The notes beneath the pieces are model-generated. The model saw nothing but the letters and a program-made list of their open reading frames with translations, was not told the origin of the DNA and did no database searches. 64,000 nucleotides of DNA. Origin: Latescibacteria bacterium UBA6620 (GTDB lineage Bacteria > Latescibacterota > UBA2968). Both the position numbers and the translations under genes were made by a program. Of this stretch, positions 9,695 to 18,985 are shown one piece after another. Numbering within the stretch: the stretch's first letter is position 1; each line of letters starts with the position of its first letter. Where the stretch lies: NCBI GenBank assembly GCA_002433075.1, contig DJHM01000011.1:101026-165025 (forward strand), read 5' to 3'.

Positions 9695-10978
9695 CTACAG
9701 AGGCGCTGAGTAAATCTTCTCGAACACGGCGTCTTGGCCTTCGCGCGCTCGGTTCGGGTCGACGATCGTGATGCCGTCGTCACCGAACGTGGCCGACACC
9801 ACCGCACCCTTCCCCTCTTCAAGATACTTGAAGTTGAGATCTCTGACGAGCCGAGCGGCGTGAACGATCGCCACCGTGATTCGTCCATCCTCGGCGGTGG
9901 GGTAGATGCCGGAAACATCATCGAGAGAAGCCCCCTCGAACTTCACCCTGCACATCGCCACGAGGCCGACGATGATGCTGTCCACCCCGTAGCCGACGTA
10001 GGCGTCGTGCCCCTCGGGCCGCTTCACGTCACGCGTCATGTGATTGTTGACCGTGCGACTTCCGCCCCCGTGATACCAGAACCGGAACCCGCGATACTGC
10101 TGATCGGATTCCACCTTGCCATCAGCACCGACAATCTCGTGGCCCTGATTGACCGGCCCCTCGAAATCGTCGGGCGTAATCCAGTTGTTGTGAAAATGAA
10201 TCGACATGCCGTTTTCGAAGTCCACTCGAACCTGAACCGAGTCGTAGGCGTCGATTCCTTCTCGGATCAGCCTCTTCTTCTGACCGACGGCCGTCAGGGA
10301 TACGGGTTTGCTGCGGTAGTAATTGTAGATCAGATCGGTCCAGTGCGGCCCTACGTAGCTGAATGGATCACTTTGTTCGGCCCACTTGAAGGTGCTCGTC
10401 GACACTTCCAACGGCTCCTCCAGCATTGCCTGACCGTATAGGGGATCACCGATCCGATTCTTGATGTCGTTCAGAATCCGGAGATGATCGGGATCGTAGC
10501 GCTTGTGCATATCGATGGCGACGACCAGACCTTTTTCCCGAGCCTTCGAGATGATTTCGTCTGCTTCTCCCACGGACAGGCACATCGGTTTCTCCATGAG
10601 GACGTGAGACCCGTTGTCCAGCGCGTCCAGCGTGACTTCCGTATGAAGATGATCGGGGGTCGCCACAGATACGACGTCCAGGTCGGGATGATCGGCGATC
10701 ACGTCTTTCCACGGCGTCTCCCCGTGGTAGGCGGCCGGCCGACGTCCCGTCCAGACCTCGTAGGCATCGCACGCCTTCGACGCCGAAGCCTCCGAACGGG
10801 TCGCGATCGCCGCCAGGTCGAACTCGACCGGAGCGAGATCCCGAGCGCGGGCGTCCAGCCCGACCCTTCCGAGCATGCCCGCGATCCCCGCCTTCTGAAG
10901 ATCCGCATAGGCCCTTGCGTGCACGTCCCCACCGAACATGCCCGCACCGATCAAAGCCACCTTCATCGTCTGCGCCAC
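9695..10978 (-). CDS. Gfo/Idh/MocA-family oxidoreductase
   Basis: 427 aa NAD(P)-dependent sugar or inositol dehydrogenase-type protein. The N-terminal Rossmann motif is ALIGAGMFGG (glycines 11, 13, 16), the hallmark EKP is at residues 129-131 in LMEKPMCL, and HWTDLIYNYY is the equivalent of the catalytic Asp/His region. The start is GTG at 10978, directly after the stop of the WG-repeat gene; GAGGAGG inside that gene's acidic tail serves as ribosome binding site, so the two are translationally linked. An ATG four codons later lacks a clear signal. Confidence 0.92.
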   Translation of the reverse strand: MAQTMKVALIGAGMFGGDVHARAYADLQKAGIAGMLGRVGLDARARDLAPVEFDLAAIATRSEASASKACDAYEVWTGRRPAAYHGETPWKDVIADHPDLDVVSVATPDHLHTEVTLDALDNGSHVLMEKPMCLSVGEADEIISKAREKGLVVAIDMHKRYDPDHLRILNDIKNRIGDPLYGQAMLEEPLEVSTSTFKWAEQSDPFSYVGPHWTDLIYNYYRSKPVSLTAVGQKKRLIREGIDAYDSVQVRVDFENGMSIHFHNNWITPDDFEGPVNQGHEIVGADGKVESDQQYRGFRFWYHGGGSRTVNNHMTRDVKRPEGHDAYVGYGVDSIIVGLVAMCRVKFEGASLDDVSGIYPTAEDGRITVAIVHAARLVRDLNFKYLEEGKGAVVSATFGDDGITIVDPNRAREGQDAVFEKIYSAPL

Positions 10979-11365
10979 TTACTCCTCCTCTTCGTCCGCC
11001 CCGGGCGGTTTCTCCCACGTCCGATACTCTTTTTCGTCGATGAACCGTCCTCGATCGTCCAGAAAACTCTGGTTGTCCAGATCATCCACAATCTCGCCCT
11101 TTCGGTCGACGAGACTCCATTTTCCATCTGCTTTCACCTTGGCCACACCGCCCGTAAACACGCGGGTCTGCTCGAAGCGTGGCAGAATCACCCATCCGCC
11201 CGACGTGTCGATAAACCCCCACTTTCCATTCGACCGAACGCGTGCCAGACCTTCGGAGAAACTTCCCGCCGCATCGAACTCGGGGGCAATGACCGTGTGT
11301 CCACTTCCATCCCGGAATCCCCATCGCTCGCCGTCGGCGAACGGTACGTAGTCGTCGCCGATCAT
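10979..11365 (-). CDS. WG-repeat protein
   Basis: Small protein of 128 aa made of three WG (KWG-type) beta repeats: GERWGFRDGSG, NGKWGFIDTSG and DGKWSLVDRKG, each ~35-40 residues apart, followed by a Glu-rich C-terminus (GADEEEE). WG repeats usually form propeller-like binding surfaces; partner unknown. No signal peptide. The ATG overlaps the TGA of the upstream membrane protein gene (ATGA), and the next gene starts at the base after the stop, so three genes form a tight operon. Confidence 0.82.
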   Translation of the reverse strand: MIGDDYVPFADGERWGFRDGSGHTVIAPEFDAAGSFSEGLARVRSNGKWGFIDTSGGWVILPRFEQTRVFTGGVAKVKADGKWSLVDRKGEIVDDLDNQSFLDDRGRFIDEKEYRTWEKPPGADEEEE

Positions 11366-11991
11366 GGCCCTGCGGGGACGGCCTGAGAAGCCCCACGCTC
11401 CAATATGCGGTAGATCGCCACCATGGCCAATGAGGTCACCGGCCAGACGATGATCCAGCCCAGAAAGAGTGGGATCAAGCCGATCAGATACAAGCCCAGG
11501 CAGGCTCCGTAGAGCCCCGCCAGCGTGAAACCGTAACTTCGCGTAACCCAGAAACTCGCCTTCAGGGCCTCGACAGGACCCATTTCGTGCTCGACCACGT
11601 AGAACCCCCACAGGCTGAACCGAACTCCCCAGATGACAGCAGGAATCACGAGCAAGATCAGACCCGCCACAACGATGACCGAGTACAGAATCGAGCCCAG
11701 GAGATACTTGAACACCAGATGAGGCCGAGCGAAAAGGTCGCCGAATTCGAATGATTCCCCGTCGACGATCTGCAGGACGATGCAGGTCAGCCCGATGGAA
11801 GTCACATAAGACAGAATCACCGTCGCAAAGGCCACAAGACCCTTGATGCCCATCTGGCCGGGCAACACCCATTCCACCGCCACCTGAGGCGTGTGGAGGA
11901 AGAAAACGAACAGATGGATGCCGATCAGCCGGCCAGCGTTCTGCCTGAACAGATCCCACGCCCGCGAAAGAACACGACCGCTCGTGAACAT
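11362..11991 (-). CDS. Polytopic inner-membrane protein of unknown function
   Basis: 209 aa. About five hydrophobic segments can be seen, e.g. IGIHLFVFFLHT, GLVAFATVILSYVTSIGL, YSVIVVAGLILLVIPAVIWG and AGLYGACLGLYLIGLIPLFL, with EHEMGPVEALKASFWVTR between them. That central segment resembles DUF975/glycerophosphodiesterase-type membrane domains, where GP-x-EALK-x-S is common; this is a family-level guess. The ATG at 11991 is chosen because GGAGAG precedes it. It overlaps the WG-repeat gene by ATGA. Confidence 0.8.
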   Translation of the reverse strand: MFTSGRVLSRAWDLFRQNAGRLIGIHLFVFFLHTPQVAVEWVLPGQMGIKGLVAFATVILSYVTSIGLTCIVLQIVDGESFEFGDLFARPHLVFKYLLGSILYSVIVVAGLILLVIPAVIWGVRFSLWGFYVVEHEMGPVEALKASFWVTRSYGFTLAGLYGACLGLYLIGLIPLFLGWIIVWPVTSLAMVAIYRILERGASQAVPAGP

Positions 11992-12021
11992 CCGCTCTCC
12001 AAGGTCGTCGTTGAAGCCGCT

Positions 12022-12050
12022 AGTATAAGGCATGCGGCGGTCCGATAAAA
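12022..12050 (-). promoter_or_regulatory. Possible promoter of the membrane/WG/oxidoreductase operon
   Basis: On the minus strand TATACT (12022-12027) is a good -10 element, 17 bp downstream of a poor -35 (TTTTAT, 12045-12050). It lies ~30 nt ahead of the ATG at 11991. Only the -10 is convincing. Confidence 0.3.
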
Positions 12051-12083
12051 CCCGGAACGGCTGCCCACAGACGGGCGGTTCCG

Positions 12084-12941
12084 TCACCTCGCTCGCAGTG
12101 CTCTTGTCCACGCCTTCTTGATCTCATCCTTCGCAATGATGGCATCCTTCCAGATGTCAGGGAAACAGGCCAGTGCATAGCCCGATCCCTGCGGCCCGAG
12201 TTCGGGCACGGCGTAGAGTGTCCTCGCCCCTCTTTGCCCTTTCGCCCACGACGTCAGCGCAGGAACGAGATAACCGTCACGCCAGAGTACGAAATCACGA
12301 TCCAGCTTTCCGCGACCGTCCGTAATGGGCGTCTGGCAGTGGCTACCCGTGAACGGGCGGAAGTGAATCAACTCGCTCATTCGCCAGATGTCCGAACGCC
12401 CGGACAGCGCATTCCAGTAAGCGGGGGGGCGGATCTGCTTGATGATCGCCGGGTGGGAGTGATCGAAGTTCATTCTCAGCTTCTTCTTGTAGCGCTTCTC
12501 GTAGGCCGAGGCCAGCGCGAAAGCCTTCTCCGGCGTCTCCGTGCACGTGTCGCGATGCACCTCGATCGCGGGCAACATACCCAGCTTCTCTCCCGCGACG
12601 ATGACGGCGCGCGCCACCTTCAATGCGTCTGCCGTAGAGGTGTCGTGGTCGCACAGCTGTACATTGACGTGGTGGGCGCCAGCGTCCTGAAATCGCTTCA
12701 GGGTCGGTTCCGCTGCCCGGACCGAGCCGACATCGACTCCGCCGACGAGCTCGAGCCCGTGCTTTGCGAGTGCCCTGCCCAGGGCCGGATCCGCCCCCGC
12801 GCTCATCCCGTCGAACCCCGCCTCTTTGACTTTCTTCACCTTCGCCTCCACCGACCAGGGCCGCTTCTCCGATGGATAGTCTCGCAACGACCAATCGGCC
12901 GCCATCATCTTGATGCTCAACTTCGGTCTGAATTTTGCCAT
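12084..12941 (-). CDS. Xylose isomerase-like TIM-barrel (AP endonuclease 2 family)
   Basis: 285 aa sugar isomerase/epimerase-fold protein. Metal ligands are plausible in AIEVHRDTC (Glu), NFDHSH (Asp/His) and VPELGPQG (Glu), the pattern of the xylose-isomerase-like family. GAGAGGGG precedes the ATG. It probably isomerises or epimerises a ketose or inositol derivative; specificity cannot be read. It lies alone between the membrane-protein operon and the sulfatase/nitrilase pair. Confidence 0.87.
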   Translation of the reverse strand: MAKFRPKLSIKMMAADWSLRDYPSEKRPWSVEAKVKKVKEAGFDGMSAGADPALGRALAKHGLELVGGVDVGSVRAAEPTLKRFQDAGAHHVNVQLCDHDTSTADALKVARAVIVAGEKLGMLPAIEVHRDTCTETPEKAFALASAYEKRYKKKLRMNFDHSHPAIIKQIRPPAYWNALSGRSDIWRMSELIHFRPFTGSHCQTPITDGRGKLDRDFVLWRDGYLVPALTSWAKGQRGARTLYAVPELGPQGSGYALACFPDIWKDAIIAKDEIKKAWTRALRAR

Positions 12942-13004
12942 GGGTCCCCTCTCTGTGTTTCCCTTCGGTCGTCTTGTCTTTGCTAAAACTGGATCTCGAT
13001 GTTG

Positions 13005-14465
13005 CTACATCGGCCCCACGCGATCGGGGCCCAGATCCACCGCTCGCACGGCGGCATCGAAGCTCTCGTGCAGAAGTTGTGCCTTCACTCCCTGATGTTC
13101 CGGGTCATCCCAGAGGTTGTTGAATTCGTTCGGGTCCTGTTCCAGGTCGTAGAGCTCGCCCAACCCGTGGCCGTGATACACGCACAGTTTGAACTGCCGG
13201 GTCCGCCACATCGTCGCGCGTGTTTCGTCCGGCTGATCGAGCGCATCGAAATACTCACACCGCACACCTTCGCGATGTTCCGATGGAGGACGCTGACCCG
13301 ACAGAATCGGGAGCAACGATCGGCCCTCCACGTACGGCGGCACACGTTCGCCCACGAAATCCAGAATCGTGGGCATCACATCGACGATCTCTACGAGGGC
13401 GTCGCTTACGATGCCCTCCTGAATTCGTCCTGGACAATAGAAGATCAGGGGCACCCGGACGAGCCCTTCGTAGAACCTGCACCCCTTCTGAATCAGGCCG
13501 TGGTCGCCGAGCGTCTCTCCGTGATCGCTCATGAAGATCACAATCGTGTTCTCCAGCTGCTCTGTCTCCTCGAGCGCCTGCAGCACACGGCCCAGTTGGT
13601 CATCGATCAGCTTGATCATCGCATAGTAAGCAGCCTGAAGCGTTCGATCGTCCCGTCCCCCAGGACCTTCGGCTTCGACCAGACCCGGCGCGGCCGACCG
13701 TGGCACGATGGGGCTGTTGATATCCAGTTCCTTCGGATCTTTGCCCTTCGACTGGAAATCGACCGCTTCCAGCTTCTGTTGCTGCTCCAGGTCCGATGCC
13801 TGGAACAGTGCGCCGGGCATCTCGGCAAGGTCGAACTGATCCCGGTAAGTCTTGGGTGGGTTGAAGGGCGGGTGGGGATCGTAAATGTTCACGCTCGCCA
13901 ACCAGGGCTGGCCGCCCCTCTCTTCCTTGATGAACTCGATCGTCTTCTCCGCGCACCACGTTGTCTGGTGAAAGTCTGCCGGGACGCCATCCACGCTCTT
14001 CGTGAGCTCGCCGAGAACTTCCCCCTTTTCTCTCACCCAATCGGCGTAGTCGTGTCCCACCTCCCAGTCGTCCCGGGGTGCGTGGGAGTACTGCCAGTAG
14101 CGGTATCCGTCGTCGGTGCGAGGCTCGATGCGCCCATAGGCGCTGGCCAGGTGCAGCTTGCCAATCAGCCCGCAGTCGTAACCCACATCCGCAAGCATGC
14201 GAGTAACCAGAGGGGGCGCGTCATCGGGAAAGACGTCGTTCCCGTTTCGATTCATTCGGACCGTGCTCGCGTAGAGCCCGGTCAGGAAACTGGCGCGACT
14301 CGGCGTGCAGATGGGGCTCTGGCAGTACGCGTAGTCGAAAGCGACCCCGCCCCGAACCAGTCGGTCGATGTGCGGCGTCGACACATAGGGGTTCCCGAGT
14401 GCAGCGATCGTGTCATAGCGCTGCTGATCCGTACAGATCCACAGGATGTTCGGCCTGTCGCTCAT
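13005..14465 (-). CDS. Sulfatase (formylglycine-dependent)
   Basis: 486 aa type I sulfatase. RPNILWICTDQQRYD gives the first metal ligands and C53-T-P-S-R57 is the formylglycine site. IFMSDHGETLGDHGL is the conserved DHG block, and ELYDLEQDPNEFNNL is the usual C-terminal motif of arylsulfatase-like and choline-sulfatase-like proteins. No signal peptide is apparent. Its ATG overlaps the last four bases of the nitrilase-family gene, so both are co-translated. Confidence 0.94.
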   Translation of the reverse strand: MSDRPNILWICTDQQRYDTIAALGNPYVSTPHIDRLVRGGVAFDYAYCQSPICTPSRASFLTGLYASTVRMNRNGNDVFPDDAPPLVTRMLADVGYDCGLIGKLHLASAYGRIEPRTDDGYRYWQYSHAPRDDWEVGHDYADWVREKGEVLGELTKSVDGVPADFHQTTWCAEKTIEFIKEERGGQPWLASVNIYDPHPPFNPPKTYRDQFDLAEMPGALFQASDLEQQQKLEAVDFQSKGKDPKELDINSPIVPRSAAPGLVEAEGPGGRDDRTLQAAYYAMIKLIDDQLGRVLQALEETEQLENTIVIFMSDHGETLGDHGLIQKGCRFYEGLVRVPLIFYCPGRIQEGIVSDALVEIVDVMPTILDFVGERVPPYVEGRSLLPILSGQRPPSEHREGVRCEYFDALDQPDETRATMWRTRQFKLCVYHGHGLGELYDLEQDPNEFNNLWDDPEHQGVKAQLLHESFDAAVRAVDLGPDRVGPM

Positions 14466-15346
14466 GCCCGAACCTTCTTGCGCCGGGCCCGGCCGTTGGC
14501 CGTGGCGGGAACCAGGTCGACGAGTTCAAGCCCGGCTTTCATCCACTCCCGCAACGCCGTCTCGTCGTTCACCGCCCTGCGGGCAACGCCACCCGTGGCC
14601 GCCTCCAGATCCAGCGCACAAACCACATCTTCCTCGGTGAAGAAGCCGGCCTCTTCGATCACGTTCCCGTCCGGGTGAATCACCTTCGATTCTCCGTGAG
14701 AGGACGAGCCGGCGTGAAGGTCGTCGGCGTGAGCGGGCGCATTGGCCATGACCACATAGATCCCGTTCTCCGTGGCCCGGCTGATCGGCATCGCATTGTA
14801 GGCTGACAGTTTCCACTCCGATTCGAGGGTCGACTCGCAGCTGCAGAAGAAGCACACCTTCGCTCCTGCGGCCGCTGGTAGACGAACGAGCTCGGGGTAT
14901 CGCACGTCGTGGCAGATGATGAAGCAGCACTGTACCCCACAGATCGAGTAAATCGGTAGATGCTGGGAAGGCTGGCACCACTTCTCCCCCGCCAGATGAA
15001 TCTTGCCATAACGCCCTCGCACGCTTCCGTCCTTGCCGATCACGAGCAGGCTGTTGTAGCGTGTCGTCTCCTCCATATGGGCCGTACCTAGGATCGCCGC
15101 GATCCCATACCGCTTGCACGCCCGAACGACACGGGCTTCGGCTGTCGGCAGTCGTTTCGGATCCAGACGGTTCCAGAAAGCGGGTCGACACGAGTACCCG
15201 TAGAGGAAACCTTCCTGAAAGGCCGCGACATCCACGCCCCTCGCGGAAAGCTCTTTCAGTTTGGCCACTGCCTTCCCTGCGTTCTCTTCGATGTCCTCGC
15301 CGACTCGCATCTGAACCGCTGCGACCGTCAATGTATTCCTCGGCAC
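14462..15346 (-). CDS. Carbon-nitrogen hydrolase (nitrilase superfamily)
   Basis: 294 aa amidase or carbamoylase of the nitrilase superfamily. The catalytic triad is complete: Glu45 in FQEGFLYG, Lys115 in RYGKIHLAG and Cys145 in IICHDVRYPE. The start is GTG at 15346 with GAGGAGG 6 nt upstream. The gene precedes, and overlaps by four bases, a sulfatase, so it may remove an amide group from the same substrate; that link is inference. An N-carbamoyl-type hydrolase is a likely class. Confidence 0.92.
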   Translation of the reverse strand: MPRNTLTVAAVQMRVGEDIEENAGKAVAKLKELSARGVDVAAFQEGFLYGYSCRPAFWNRLDPKRLPTAEARVVRACKRYGIAAILGTAHMEETTRYNSLLVIGKDGSVRGRYGKIHLAGEKWCQPSQHLPIYSICGVQCCFIICHDVRYPELVRLPAAAGAKVCFFCSCESTLESEWKLSAYNAMPISRATENGIYVVMANAPAHADDLHAGSSSHGESKVIHPDGNVIEEAGFFTEEDVVCALDLEAATGGVARRAVNDETALREWMKAGLELVDLVPATANGRARRKKVRA

Positions 15347-15398
15347 GACGTGCCTCCTCTAGTTTGCCCTGACCTGTCTACCGATCCTGGAGCCGAAC

Positions 15399-16797
15399 TC
15401 ACAGCTCGATGACATCGCCCTTCTCGGGGCAGTCCACATTCCTGTAGCCTCGGGACTTCAGTTCTTTCCTGAGCGACAGCGCCTGGTCTTCTTCACCGTG
15501 AACGAGCAGGATACGCTTCAACTGTTCCACGGAACTGAATCCCGCATACGACAGCAGCTCGTCCCGATCCGCGTGGCCGCTGAACGCATCCATTCGCTGT
15601 ACCTTGCACCGCACATCGAAAGGCTCACCGAATATCCTTACTTCTCGTTCCCCGTCCATCAACCGACGGGCCAGCGTGTTCTGTGCGGCGTATCCCACGA
15701 ACAGCAGGACCGCTCACGGATCCCCAACGTTGTTTCGAAGATGGTGGAGGATCCGTCCCCCTTCAGCCATGCCCGATGCCGATATGATGATGTGGGGAAC
15801 GGTCAGGCCGTTCAGCTTCTTCGAATCGTTCACATCCTTCACGTATTCCAGCCGCCCGAAACCGAACGGGTCGACATCGCTGTCGACGAAATCCCTGAAG
15901 GTCTCCTCATCGAAACACTCGGGATGTTGCCTGAAGACCTCGGTCGCAGCCACCGCCAGCGGGCTGTCGACTTAGATCGGCATGTTGGGAATCCGGCCCT
16001 GATCGAACAACTTGTGCAGCACATACACGAGAACCTGCGTTCGCCCGACCGCAAAGGCGGGGATGATCATCTTTCCCCCAGATCCGGCGACCCGATTAAC
16101 GAGGGCGGCCAGTTCCTCCTCGGAATCCTCACGCGGACCGCGCAGACGGTCCCCGTACGTACTCTCCATCAGCAGCACATCCAGATCGCGAAGTACATCG
16201 GGATCTCGAAGGATCGGAAACTCCGTTCGACCGATGTCCCCACTGAAACCCAGTGGGATCGATCGGCCCCTCTCGGTCAACTCCAGGAGCACACCCGCTG
16301 AACCCAGCATGTGACCCGCATCCCTGAACGTCGCCTGGACCCCGTCACACACCTCGAAGGCGTGCCCGTAGGGTTTGCTCGACGAACATCTGGACCGCTG
16401 CCTCCACGTCCCGCAGCGTGTACAGGGGTTCGATCAGCGGTTCCTTCCGACGCGACCGGATCTTGTTCGCCCAGTGCACGTCACGTTCCTGAAGGAATGC
16501 AAAATCCCGCAGCATGATCCGGCACAGGTCGACGGTCGCGGAGGTGGCGAAGATCGGACCCTGAAAACCGTGCCGAACGAAGTTGGGAATGTTCCCGCTG
16601 TGATCGATGTGCGCGTGTGAAAGCACCATCGCATCGACCGTCGCCGGATCGAAGCAGAAGTTCTGGTTTCGCTCGTACGTCTCGTGCCTGCGCCCCTGGA
16701 ACAGGCCGCATTCGAGCAGAACGCGTCTGCCATTGATCGACAGCAGATGCTGGGAGCCCGTCACGGTGCGGGCACCACCACAGAACTCGATATTCAT
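15399..16797 (-). pseudogene. MBL-fold beta-CASP ribonuclease, interrupted by a frameshift and two stops
   Basis: The pieces together make ~460 aa of a metallo-beta-lactamase/beta-CASP RNA-processing exonuclease (YsdC/CPSF-73-like). Starting from the ATG at 16797: GGARTVTGSQHLL, LSHAHIDHSGNIP (HxHxDH metal site), GHMLGSAGVLLE, SGDIGR, PAFAVGRTQ, ISASGMAEGGR and FSGHADRDELL. Three lesions: a one-base insertion near 16374-16378 (CAAACCC where CAACCC restores EQPYGHAFEVCDG); TAA at 15972-15974 inside PI-stop-VDSPLAV, where Tyr/Phe is usual; and TGA at 15714-15716 just after VGDP. The sequence between lesions is well conserved, so decay is recent or the lesions are assembly errors. Confidence 0.85.
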
Positions 16798-16846
16798 CTT
16801 GACGCGTTGCCCGACAAGATTCCGGGACGCCCTTTACCCTGACAGA

Positions 16847-17809
16847 TCAGGAAGCGAGCGTCTTCCTCAGCCATTGCAGCTTCCGATGCTGGTGAAGATT
16901 GTGACCGCCCTCGTGCTTGTTATACCTGTAGATTTCGATCGACTTGTTGACTGAGGACGGCAACCGGTTGTAGGACGCGAACACCGTCGAAGGCGGGCAG
17001 ATGTCGTCCCAGAGACCGACGGAGTAGTAGGCATCGGTCACCTTGACCTTCTCAGCCAGGTTCATGTTGTCGAAATAGCTCAGCGTCTCGAACGCCCCGT
17101 CGATTTGATCGGGGTGTTTCTTCATGAATTCCGTGATTTCCTCATACGGTCCGACCGCGATGTCGATGGACCGCTCGAAGTGCGACAACCAGGGGACATC
17201 GGGCGCCATCACCCGGACGTGCTCCGAAAGCGCGGCACACGCGATCGTCAATGCGCCCCCCTGGCTCCCGCCGATCGCGGCGATCCGGTCCCCGTCGACT
17301 TCGTCCCTTGCCCTGACGACGTCGACCGCCCGTGCCGTGTCCAGATAGAAGTTCCGGTAGTAGTACTCTTCCTTGTTGATGATTCCGTGGGTGATGAATC
17401 CACGCATACCGCCGTGCGATGATGCCAGTACCTGACCCGTCTGTCCGCCCTGGCCACGGGAATCCATGATGAACGCACAGAATCCGTTCAGCACGTGGTG
17501 GGCCAGCGCGTGGGGGTAGTCCCGTCCACCCGAATAGCCGATAAACTGCACCACCGTGGGAAGCGGTTCCTGCACGACTGCCGGAGTCATGAACCATCCC
17601 TTGACCCGCACCCCGTCCGCCCCGTCGAACCCGACATCGAAGACCCGGGCACCCGGCAGCACATCGTCCACCGCTTCGAACGTCGCGTTCAGCGGAACCT
17701 GGTCGCTTGCCGCCCGTGCCCCGCACCAGAATGCATCGAAATCCTCCCGAGCCGTCGACTCGGGCCTGTAATCCACCAGCTTTTCCAGCGGCCAATCAAC
17801 CGATCCCAT
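16847..17809 (-). CDS. Acetylxylan esterase / cephalosporin-C deacetylase family
   Basis: 320 aa alpha/beta hydrolase of the AXE1 family (carbohydrate esterase 7-like), removing acetyl groups from sugars. GYSGGRDYP is the oxyanion region, IGGSQGGA carries nucleophile Ser182, GLWDDICPPSTVF carries the acid Asp268 and NKHEGGHN the catalytic His299; spacing matches the family. GGAGG precedes the ATG. Intracellular by lack of a signal peptide. It is followed closely downstream by the interrupted nuclease and preceded by a Gfo/Idh/MocA gene 21 nt away. Confidence 0.94.
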   Translation of the reverse strand: MGSVDWPLEKLVDYRPESTAREDFDAFWCGARAASDQVPLNATFEAVDDVLPGARVFDVGFDGADGVRVKGWFMTPAVVQEPLPTVVQFIGYSGGRDYPHALAHHVLNGFCAFIMDSRGQGGQTGQVLASSHGGMRGFITHGIINKEEYYYRNFYLDTARAVDVVRARDEVDGDRIAAIGGSQGGALTIACAALSEHVRVMAPDVPWLSHFERSIDIAVGPYEEITEFMKKHPDQIDGAFETLSYFDNMNLAEKVKVTDAYYSVGLWDDICPPSTVFASYNRLPSSVNKSIEIYRYNKHEGGHNLHQHRKLQWLRKTLAS

Positions 17810-17830
17810 TCGGCCTCCGTGCGTCGGGTG

Positions 17831-18985
17831 TCAGGGGGTCCTCTTCTGCCGGTAGGGTGCGTAGGCATCATCTTCCGAGAACGCAGTCAGGTCGATACGC
17901 TCCCCACCCCGCAGGTGGGAAACGTTCGCGCCGAGGACCGCAGCCAGACTGTTCATACTCGACGCGTAGGTACTGAGCATCTTCGATTCATCTTTCGACC
18001 GAATCGATTCCACGAATGCCGACGAGATCGCGAGGTTCGTGTCGACCCTCGGCGGCGTAGGCACAGGGTGCCGCACCTCGTCTTTCGATGGCGTGCCTTC
18101 GGGCGGGTACGGACCGTCGTAGTAGTAGGCCACCACGTCTTCACCCTCCAGCTTCAGGTGGCCGTGGTCCCACATCACCGTCAGGTATCCATCGCTGTGG
18201 TAGACTTTGCGAAGTCTGGACATCAGCAGATTACCGACCGCCCCGTTCTCGAACCCGTAGGTTACGGCGTAGGCGTAGGGGTTGTCTCCTCCGTCCTCGA
18301 TATCATCCTCCTCGCGAGGGACGTAGGCCGCCTGAACCCACGAAATGTCTCCCATCCAGAATCTCATCAGATCCGTTTGGTGAATGCCCGCTTCGACAAT
18401 CGTCGATCCGGACCATTCGAAGTTCTTTGCCCAGACCCTGTCCGACGGTCCACCCATCGAGGCCGTGTCCGTATGCTTGACGGAGTGAGCCTCGAGGCTT
18501 CCATCCACCACACACGTCGTCGTTACCGGACGCTTTCCAGCCATGACATCGCGCACGGTCAGACTTTGTGCCTCGTATCGTCGTTGGAAACCGCACGTGG
18601 AGATCACGCCTGCTTCCTGAATCGCCTCGGCCTGCTCCTTTGCCTCGTCCAGAAACAGGCTCATGGGCTTTTCCGCAAAGATGTGAATCCCTGCGCGGGT
18701 CGCTTCGAGCACCTGGCCGTCGTGCAGCCCGGGCGGAATCGCGAAATAGATCGCCTCGGGGCTTCGATAGATCACCTCGGAGAACACCGTTGTCGTGTGA
18801 ACCTCCGTGGCGTCGTAGTCCGGAACGAACTTCCGAATCTTGTCCTGCGCCAAGTTGCCCTCGCTCGCATCGCAGAGGGCAACCACCCGAACTTCACCCC
18901 GCCCCTGTAGCGTCCAGAGTGCTTTCAGGTGCTGAAGCCCACGTTGTCCGAGCCCGACCACCGCCACTCTCACTGTATCCGCCAT
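17831..18985 (-). CDS. Gfo/Idh/MocA-family oxidoreductase
   Basis: 384 aa NAD(P)-dependent dehydrogenase of the Gfo/Idh/MocA type. VAVVGLGQRGLQHL is the dinucleotide-binding loop, FAEKPMSLFLDEA the EKP hallmark and VEAGIHQTDLMRFWMGD the catalytic segment. It probably oxidises a sugar or cyclitol hydroxyl. It lies 21 nt upstream of the acetylxylan esterase and directly after the interrupted DUF1223 gene, with no spacer between the stop at 18986 and its ATG. Confidence 0.92.
   Translation of the reverse strand: MADTVRVAVVGLGQRGLQHLKALWTLQGRGEVRVVALCDASEGNLAQDKIRKFVPDYDATEVHTTTVFSEVIYRSPEAIYFAIPPGLHDGQVLEATRAGIHIFAEKPMSLFLDEAKEQAEAIQEAGVISTCGFQRRYEAQSLTVRDVMAGKRPVTTTCVVDGSLEAHSVKHTDTASMGGPSDRVWAKNFEWSGSTIVEAGIHQTDLMRFWMGDISWVQAAYVPREEDDIEDGGDNPYAYAVTYGFENGAVGNLLMSRLRKVYHSDGYLTVMWDHGHLKLEGEDVVAYYYDGPYPPEGTPSKDEVRHPVPTPPRVDTNLAISSAFVESIRSKDESKMLSTYASSMNSLAAVLGANVSHLRGGERIDLTAFSEDDAYAPYRQKRTP

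Noticed and set aside
12999..14678. Long + strand open frame of 559 codons
   Set aside because: Antisense to a sulfatase with intact active site; no motif and no ribosome site.
16340..16380. Programmed frameshift in the nuclease gene
   Set aside because: The slip site is only a short AAA run with no downstream structure seen, and two additional stops would remain.
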